Shown: positions 30,601-35,545 of the stretch, piece after piece
Layout of the letters: every line of letters starts with the position of its first letter
How positions within the stretch are numbered: position 1 is the stretch's first letter
DNA from: Mnemiopsis leidyi
Taxonomy: Eukaryota > Ctenophora > Tentaculata > Lobata > Bolinopsidae
DNA: 35,545 nt
NCBI GenBank assembly: GCA_000226015.1
Contig: JH155242.1
Location: 91,459 to 127,003, forward strand
Direction: 5' to 3'
Program-made: the position numbers and the translations under genes
The notes under the pieces: model-generated
What the model was told of the DNA's origin: nothing
Databases searched by the model: none
Seen by the model: the letters and a program-made list of their open reading frames with translations, nothing else

Positions 30601-30762
30601 AGTTTTGTAAAACGCTGCCAACACACGACGGAAATGCGTCCTCAGCCCCACGCCAGCTCAAACAAAACCTCTGATATATATAGACGAAGTCGTGACGTCA
30701 CACGTGTTATCTGAGCTCACATCCTGGTCGAGGTGCTCGTTTATCTCCACCGAGGAGGCACC
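24673..30762. other. 6.1-kb spacer between innexin B start and innexin C end
   Basis: The left end should include the gene B promoter and the right end the gene C 3' UTR (AATAAA on the minus strand at 30337-30342). It contains the duplication at 27614-27678 and a short TG run near 25498-25511. Several minus-strand open frames (for example 26580-26840, 27379-27765, 28457-28692) are not recognisable and of near-chance length, so no gene is annotated. Confidence 0.6.
27614..27678. repeat. Tandem duplication of about 37 bp with CACGTG in each copy
   Basis: TAAGCTGCATTA...GCGCACGTGCAG occurs at 27614-27641 and 27651-27678. CACGTG is at 27633 and 27670. Confidence 0.88.
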
Positions 30763-30936
30763 CTACAACAGGGGGTCGTCGCCCAGGTTTCGTCCCTTCT
30801 TGGAGACGTGGGCCCGGATGAGACGCGGACAGACGTTGTTCATGATCTCCTGGAAGCAGGTCGGAGAGATGGAGGCTGCCAGCATGTTCAGGATAACCCG
30901 ACCGGAGGTGCCGATCTTGTAGTAGACCTTCTTGTA
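30763..30936 (-). CDS. Innexin C last exon (C-terminal tail, stop)
   Basis: YKKVYYKIGTSGRVILNMLA, then ASISPTCFQEIMNNVCPRLI and the end KKGRNLGDDPLL, then TAG at 30765-30763. The acceptor is CTCCCTCAG, phase 0. The base composition is clearly GC-richer than the flanking spacer. Confidence 0.9.
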   Translation of the reverse strand, partial: YKKVYYKIGTSGRVILNMLAASISPTCFQEIMNNVCPRLIRAHVSKKGRNLGDDPLL

Positions 30937-33601
30937 CTGAGGGAGGAGGGGGTTACGGTCATGTTATCGGTCACGTGGTCGGTCACGTGTTCTCTCACGT
31001 TATCAGTCCAGGGTTGTCTACATGAAGTGTCCCGTACGGAAAATCGTTTACAATTTAAACGGGGGAAATTTTATCTTGAGTAAAGGACGGGGACGGTAGA
31101 CTGTATCTGATATGGCAAGACGGGAGGTGTGATCAGGTGATCTAGTTGATCTATTTTAGGAATGTTCCACATCAGATAGTGAGGTTTACACGCGAAACTT
31201 AGATAAAGTTATCTTAAAAAGAGATGGCACGTATATGAGAGAGGTTTACACGTGAAACTTAGATAAAGTTATCTTAAAAAGAAATAACACTTACATGAGG
31301 ATCATCTCTGAGGAAAGCGCTAGCCAACATCCGGCGGTAAGAACCATAGATGAAGACGATTCTTATAACTCCAGCCAGTACGTTGAAAACGTTAGAGACA
31401 ATGGTGAAAACTGAGGGACAAAGATGTTAAATCATTTAACTCTAATCAATTAACAACGCGATGAATGGCAAAGAGAGTCCAAAAAGTAAAACGAACTCAA
31501 GGAAAGCACAATAAAAGGACCTTAAGGAAAGCACGATATGGGGGGGGGTGAGGGTGCCAACCCCCTAAAATAACAAGATCAACTGACCAAGGGCCCACCA
31601 GAGGATGAGGAATATGTACTGGTTGATGACGTTGGGGGCCAGGACACACATTCCGTTCTCGTCCTCCAGACCAGTAGGTCCCCATCTCTTGATCTCGCAA
31701 GCAACCATCTTGGGGAAGAGCAGGTCCTTGATTCCTGGGGAGAGTGGCATGTAACATGTTGTGAGAGGGGGGATGGGTACATGAGTTGAAGGGGGGATTA
31801 TTGTCTTTTTTAATTTCACGTGTCAGTTCGATTGTTAGGACAGTAATTAGTCTTAAAGAATTCGTCATATTTTGAAATAGAAATTTAAGCTCGGTAACCT
31901 AATAATTGGCTAAGTCTCAGGCAACTTTTTCTTATCTATGATTATTAGCAAAGCTCAACATGGAATAGTTTTCAATTTAAAACCATATTCGACGCAACGC
32001 TAGATTTAGTCTGAGGCTATAAAACACCATCCAATGAGGCTATGTTAACAAACAGCCCATTGCCCAGCTAACGAGAATTCTAGATAGCTTTACGAGTGTC
32101 GAGACGAAACAAACACAAGGACAAATTTCATTTCTACATCCTAGCATCTTTGAAATCTAGCTATAAGAAACACCACACTGTCCTTAATTCCTTCTTCCCA
32201 CACCGACGACCATCTATCTAATTAGACTCCACTAACACCTCTAACACCACTACACCACTAACCTGTGACATTGGCAGGAGGGTCAGGCCACTGTTGGGCC
32301 CACACAATACCGTACTGCTTGAAGTCAGCCAGCTCGAACATCATGGCGGTCATGACCATGAGTAGGACGGAGATGATCAGGTACATCACCTTGATAGCTG
32401 AGAAAATTCTAAATAAGAGTCAATAATCTGATAGATTTTTATTTCTAGTTCTAATGTCATCGTGATTTAGGGTTTGTCCAATTTTAATTTTCTCTAAAAA
32501 ACAATTCAGTAAACTTCAATACCCAAGTTATACAAAACTCTAACCGATAACGAGAATGCCGATTCCGTGTCTCTCCATAAAGTTGGCGTACATGGAATGC
32601 TCGTTCATGTAGATAGAGAATCTGTGATAAAGCCAGATTGAGGCCTTCTCCGAATCTGCCTTCACTCCTTCGTCCCCGTCGAGAGGATTGTACAGCATGT
32701 GGATCAGAGGCTTGATATCTCCAAATCCGTATCTCTGTGGAGTTTAACTTGTTGGATTGGAAACATGTTCGGTTAAAGTATCTTATTTTTGGCAGAGTGA
32801 ATTTACTGAAATTTGTGTCTGATTTATTGGAGTATAGAGACAGTTGTTAGAGTGTATAAGAGTATACATCCAGTTTGTGAGAGTGTATAGAATATACACT
32901 ATACAACAAGTTTATTAGAGTATATTAAGTATACAGCTTGGTCTTGAACACAGTCTGACTACAGAGGTCGAGAGTAAAACAGTGGCACTACGGTAGATTT
33001 ATCATGATGAAAAAATACACCTCTAGGTGACAAACATTAAGTAGAAAATAAAGGCTACATAGGCAACCTAACTCAACACTGAGACAGACCTTGGTTTTAT
33101 CTTTAACGTCTAGTTCTTAGTGAATTGGGTTGAAAAGTTTTTACCGCGTTTAAGGCTTCCTCACTGACAGATATTTTGCAAATTTGCGGCTAATCGCATG
33201 GAAATGCCATGGAAAAGCACTACTATTATTTCCCCAGACACATTAAAAGTAGACGAGGACGAGGAAATGAGGGAAACATACAAGTTTGTGAGAAATGCTG
33301 AGATTTAAGAACGTGACATGATATGAAGAGTTAACAAATTTGGTGATGAAGCAGCTGAAGAGTTATCACTGTTTGAGCCACACAATTACACAACTACACA
33401 AGTACACAACCACACAACTACACAAGTACACAAGTACACAACTACACTTTAAAAATGAAGATGAAATAACGCCAACCTTGTAGATCAGATAAGGGAGGAA
33501 GAAGGCGGCGGAAGCGAGCCAGAAGTAGAAGGGGATCCACTGGTACCACAGATGATACACTCGAGTGGTGTTGCTGTTTGCTAGCTTATCACAATTGTCT
33601 C
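30763..33601 (-). CDS. Innexin C: 5'-partial in window, last six exons
   Basis: This is the third innexin of the cluster. Exons 33601-33477, 32734-32545, 32397-32263, 31734-31588, 31410-31295 and 30936-30763 join in phase and give 294 complete residues plus a TAG stop. Visible parts: the end of ECL1 (GDNCDKLANSNTT), RVYHLWYQWIPFYFWLASAA at TM2, cytoplasmic loop RYGFGDIKPLIHMLYNPLDG, TM3 (IKVMYLIISVLLMVM), ECL2 with the sequon NVT and LFPKMVACEIKRWGPTG, Cys in GMCVLAPN, TM4, and the tail with KIGTSGRVIL ending DDPLL. It is closest to innexin A. TM1 and most of ECL1 are missing. I searched 33602-35545 on the minus strand for WDQIN-like and QGLYT-like exons and saw none, so they are probably beyond the right edge. 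A candidate AATAAA (minus strand, 30337-30342) lies about 420 nt after the stop. Confidence 0.88.
30937..31294 (-). other. Innexin C last intron
   Basis: A 358-nt intron holding the left copy of the 60-bp duplication and three CACGTG sites (30972, 30983, 31249). The two at 30972 and 30983 are in an 11-bp direct repeat of GGTCACGTGGTC type. Confidence 0.75.
31181..31300. repeat. 60-bp tandem duplication overlapping an innexin C splice donor
   Basis: Copies at 31181-31240 and 31241-31300 share GAGGTTTACACG, AAACTTAGATAAAGTTATC and TTAAAAAGA. The right copy contains the last exon bases and the functional donor CAT|GTAAGT at 31295. In the left copy the equivalent reads CAT|ATACGT, so the donor is lost. 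Confidence 0.92.
31295..31410 (-). CDS. Innexin C exon (TM4, tail start)
   Basis: VFTIVSNVFNVLAGVIRIVF, then YGSYRRMLASAFLRDDPH. The acceptor is CCCTCAG and the donor CAT|GTAAGT, phase 0. The last exon bases and donor sit inside a 60-bp tandem duplication, described separately. Confidence 0.9.
31411..31587 (-). other. Innexin C intron (within TM4)
   Basis: A 177-nt intron with a G-rich (CCCCCCC in transcript sense) run near 31540. Nothing else is seen. Confidence 0.75.
31588..31734 (-). CDS. Innexin C exon (ECL2, start of TM4)
   Basis: GIKDLLFPKMVACEIKRWGP, then TGLEDENGMCVLAPNVINQY and IFLILWWAL. This is exons 7 (end) and 8 of gene A fused. The acceptor is TCCCCAG and the donor CTTG|GTCAGT. 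Phase 1 in and out. Confidence 0.92.
31735..32262 (-). other. Innexin C intron (within ECL2)
   Basis: A 528-nt intron, AT-rich, with one CACGTG at 31817. No alternative exon seen. Confidence 0.75.
32263..32397 (-). CDS. Innexin C exon (TM3, start of ECL2)
   Basis: AIKVMYLIISVLLMVMTAMM is TM3, then FELADFKQYGIVWAQQWPDP and PANVTG, which contains an N-glycosylation sequon in ECL2. The acceptor is TTCTCAG and the donor G|GTTAGT. Phase 1 in and out. Confidence 0.9.
32545..32734 (-). CDS. Innexin C exon (cytoplasmic loop)
   Basis: RYGFGDIKPLIHMLYNP, GVKADSEKASIWLYHRF and SIYMNEHSMYANFMERHG lead into TM3. The acceptor is TCCACAG and the donor G|GTTAGA. Phase is 0 in and 1 out. It corresponds to parts of exons 5 and 6 of gene A. 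Confidence 0.9.
32735..33476 (-). other. Innexin C intron after TM2
   Basis: A 742-nt AT-rich intron. It holds a loose repeat of AGAGTATA motifs at about 32850-32935 and a CACAACTACACAAGTA repeat at 33378-33447 next to the donor. No extra exon seen. Confidence 0.75.
33378..33447. repeat. Tandem repeat of acaactacacaagtac type
   Basis: About eight copies of an 8-bp unit alternating ACAACTAC and ACAAGTAC, about 30 bp from the innexin C TM2 exon donor. Confidence 0.9.
33477..33601 (-). CDS. Innexin C exon (end of ECL1, TM2)
   Basis: Phase 1 in, phase 0 out. GDNCDKLANSNTTR precedes VYHLWYQWIPFYFWLASAAF and FLPYLIYK. The acceptor is CCTCCCAG and the donor AAG|GTTGGC. A sequon (NTT) lies in the loop. 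One ECL1 cysteine is visible here. Confidence 0.9.
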
Positions 33602-35545
33602 CTGGGAGGTGGAGGTTAGAAGGTGTACGGAAAATCTTTTTCCAGCTCCAGTAGTAGGGCCGGATAGTTTTTGGTAGTGAAAATGTGAAAAAACCCAAAA
33701 TTAGAAAAGGAGTGCTGCTAAGTCTGGTGTGTGATGATAACTGTTTCTGCTATTGAATTATCCATGTTGACAACATGGTAGCCACTACCCACTGTAAAAG
33801 TTAAATGCGACGGTGATTATCATTGTTGGAAAGTTTTGTGTAAACTTTTGTGCAAACACTGTTAGAGTTCAATGTATCTAGGTGACAAAAATGCTTGGTA
33901 TTTTATAGATGCTAATATGTAAAAATAAACATGTGTAATACAAAAAAGATTTGGCACCTCTGCTGTTGATTCAATCAGGCTATTTCTGTTTGACAACATT
34001 CTATAAATATCATAATATATGATAATATAAATATCATAATATACAAAAATTGATAGAAAATGTAATAGGCAATAATCATATGTCCACTTCACTGCATAAT
34101 CGACCTGAGCTGAATTCCTAACAATCAAAGCGCATAACAATTATATCCAACAATCCCACTTCTATTCTCAAAGCCTTTTGTGAAATGATGATTACTAAAT
34201 GCAAAAAAATGTTCAACATAGATAAACCAAATAGCAATCAATCTTGAATAATGAGCTGATAAGTTAGATAGATCAAGTCACAGCATCTCTCTGCACGTGC
34301 TATAAGGCACACAACACACAAGTCACACAAAGTCTGCACGTGCCGTTGCGCACACAAGACCTGGCGCGCACCCAAGTAGTGCGGCGCACACAGTGCACAC
34401 TCACACTCAACATGCAAACTTGCTGTCTGTTACACACACACACACACTCACACACTCACTTCCTGATCCCGCATTATGTTGCTCGACCGAATCGTGTTTT
34501 GTATCTAACGAGATATTATCTAGTTCAGAAACCACAGGTCCTTTGACCCTCACAGACTTTGTACGACGACAACAAATAAGACACCCAGTTTATAAAATCG
34601 ACAATCTATTTCATGCGTCCATAATTTTAGAATTCTATCTCTATTCATTTAAATCGTTTAATGATAGCTAATAATTCTTGCCCGTGTAAAAAACATGAAA
34701 CTTCCATCCGACAATTTATTTTCACACCCCTGGAGAAACACTCCCATTTTCTTGCAGATCGTAGTACACAAAATGCACAGAAATATTTAGCATAAGTCGT
34801 TGATGCTTTCCAAACGGCACATATTATTTTTGCAGAGGACCAATCAAAAAGGAGTGTGTGAGAGGAGGTTTACCATAATAGTACAACTTGAGTCGCTTTT
34901 ATTTTCTGACACTATAATCCGGTAAATTCCTCAATCTGACTACTCTGAACAGTCTTTAAGTCCGACTATTACAAGAATCCGCAATTTTTGTAACGGGTTC
35001 GTATATAAACGCAGAAATAAAGTTTTAAAATAGATTCCATATTGTTAAGTTTACGTATGAACTACATTTCGACTTTACACCAGAAGGATTCTAAATGTCG
35101 TTAAACCACGTTAAAACCACGTCAAAACCACGTTTAACTGTGGCAGAGAAGCCTTCTCGCCCGTGCAGAATGAACAAACTGTTAAAACAGAATCTGTGAA
35201 CCACGCTGAGCTGAATTAAGCCTGTAACAAATTTAATTCCATTATGAACCTGCTTTCTGTCTTGTAAAACTGATAAGGCTAACGTTTTGGTGTTTACAAA
35301 AGCGAAAAGCAAGTAAACTCCTGTACCCCGCTAGCCTTCTATCAAGTTCCTTGCAGAGAGGTATCAACTCACAATGCCACTGTAAACTTAAATTTTTTTA
35401 AATGTTATATATGAATGAAGATATATTTATTGACTTGTTAGATGTATCAATGGTACGAAATAAAAATTTACTTGTTTGAAAAAAAAAGATTTACCAGTGT
35501 ACTTGCAGTGTTACAGAGAATGTGTGTGTGTGTGTATGAGCGTGT
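33602..35545. other. Upstream part of innexin C (intron), no exon found
   Basis: The exon at 33601 begins in phase 1 at an acceptor, so at least one and probably several exons must precede it. No minus-strand segment here resembles the TM1 or ECL1 exons of A or B. The stretch is AT-rich with a CA run near 34433-34460, two CACGTG (34294, 34337), an AAACCACG repeat near 35105-35135 and a TG run at the right edge. It is most likely a long intron. Confidence 0.6.

Noticed and set aside
30692..31083. Plus-strand frames of 76 and 116 aa
   Set aside because: Antisense shadows of the innexin C terminal exon and adjoining intron.

Overview
The window is animal nuclear DNA. It has split genes with GT-AG introns, AT-rich introns and spacers, GC-richer exons, many micro- and minisatellites and one 14-base N gap. 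I reconstructed the genes by joining exons on the minus strand in phase and checking them against each other. All three recognisable genes are innexins (invertebrate gap-junction/hemichannel proteins), and all run right to left on the minus strand. The ECL1 sequence (FSEDYCWTQGLYT..KEAYD..VPYPG), the four-cysteine ECL1 and the C-terminal IGTSGRV block resemble ctenophore (comb jelly) innexins as I remember them. I therefore favour a ctenophore, but this is memory and inference, not a search result.

Layout from left to right. 1-2781: 3' flank of gene A, with a decayed foldback repeat at about 165-720. 2782-14435: innexin A, complete. Its ten constitutive exons total 1209 nt and encode 402 aa plus a stop. 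14436-22612: 8.2 kb spacer with several tandem repeats and no gene I can support. 22613-24672: innexin B, complete, six exons, 437 aa, compact introns, ending in a PDZ-ligand-like DSTV. 24673-30762: 6.1 kb spacer with no supported gene. 30763-33601: innexin C, of which the last six exons (294 complete codons plus stop) are present. Its N-terminal exons (TM1 and most of ECL1) are not found in the remaining 1.9 kb and probably lie beyond the right edge.

The most notable content is in gene A, where the first extracellular loop (the docking loop) appears to be modular at two points. First, exon 3 is present as two tandem versions (12381-12506 and 11956-12081). Both are exactly 126 nt and phase 1-1 and they are about 76% identical in protein; their differences cluster in the first third of the exon and the rest is nearly invariant. 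This is the signature of mutually exclusive exons that swap part of the docking face. Second, a 606-nt open segment (9089-9694) has splice sites in exactly the right phase (2-2). It lies between the last ECL1 exon and the TM2 exon and encodes a Ser/Thr-rich, mucin-like stretch of about 202 aa with nine N-glycosylation sequons and a cysteine near each end. Included, it would insert a heavily glycosylated domain into ECL1 and could turn a docking channel into a non-junctional hemichannel. A (TGTT)n array, in transcript sense, fills the intron just before the alternative exon pair.

The three paralogs share the fold (TM1, long ECL1, YHxWY..VPFYF at TM2, FPKMVxCEI in ECL2, C-terminal GTxGR). They differ in intron positions, including shifts of a few nucleotides. 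The cluster looks like old tandem duplication followed by divergence of gene structure, loop sequence and C-terminal tail.
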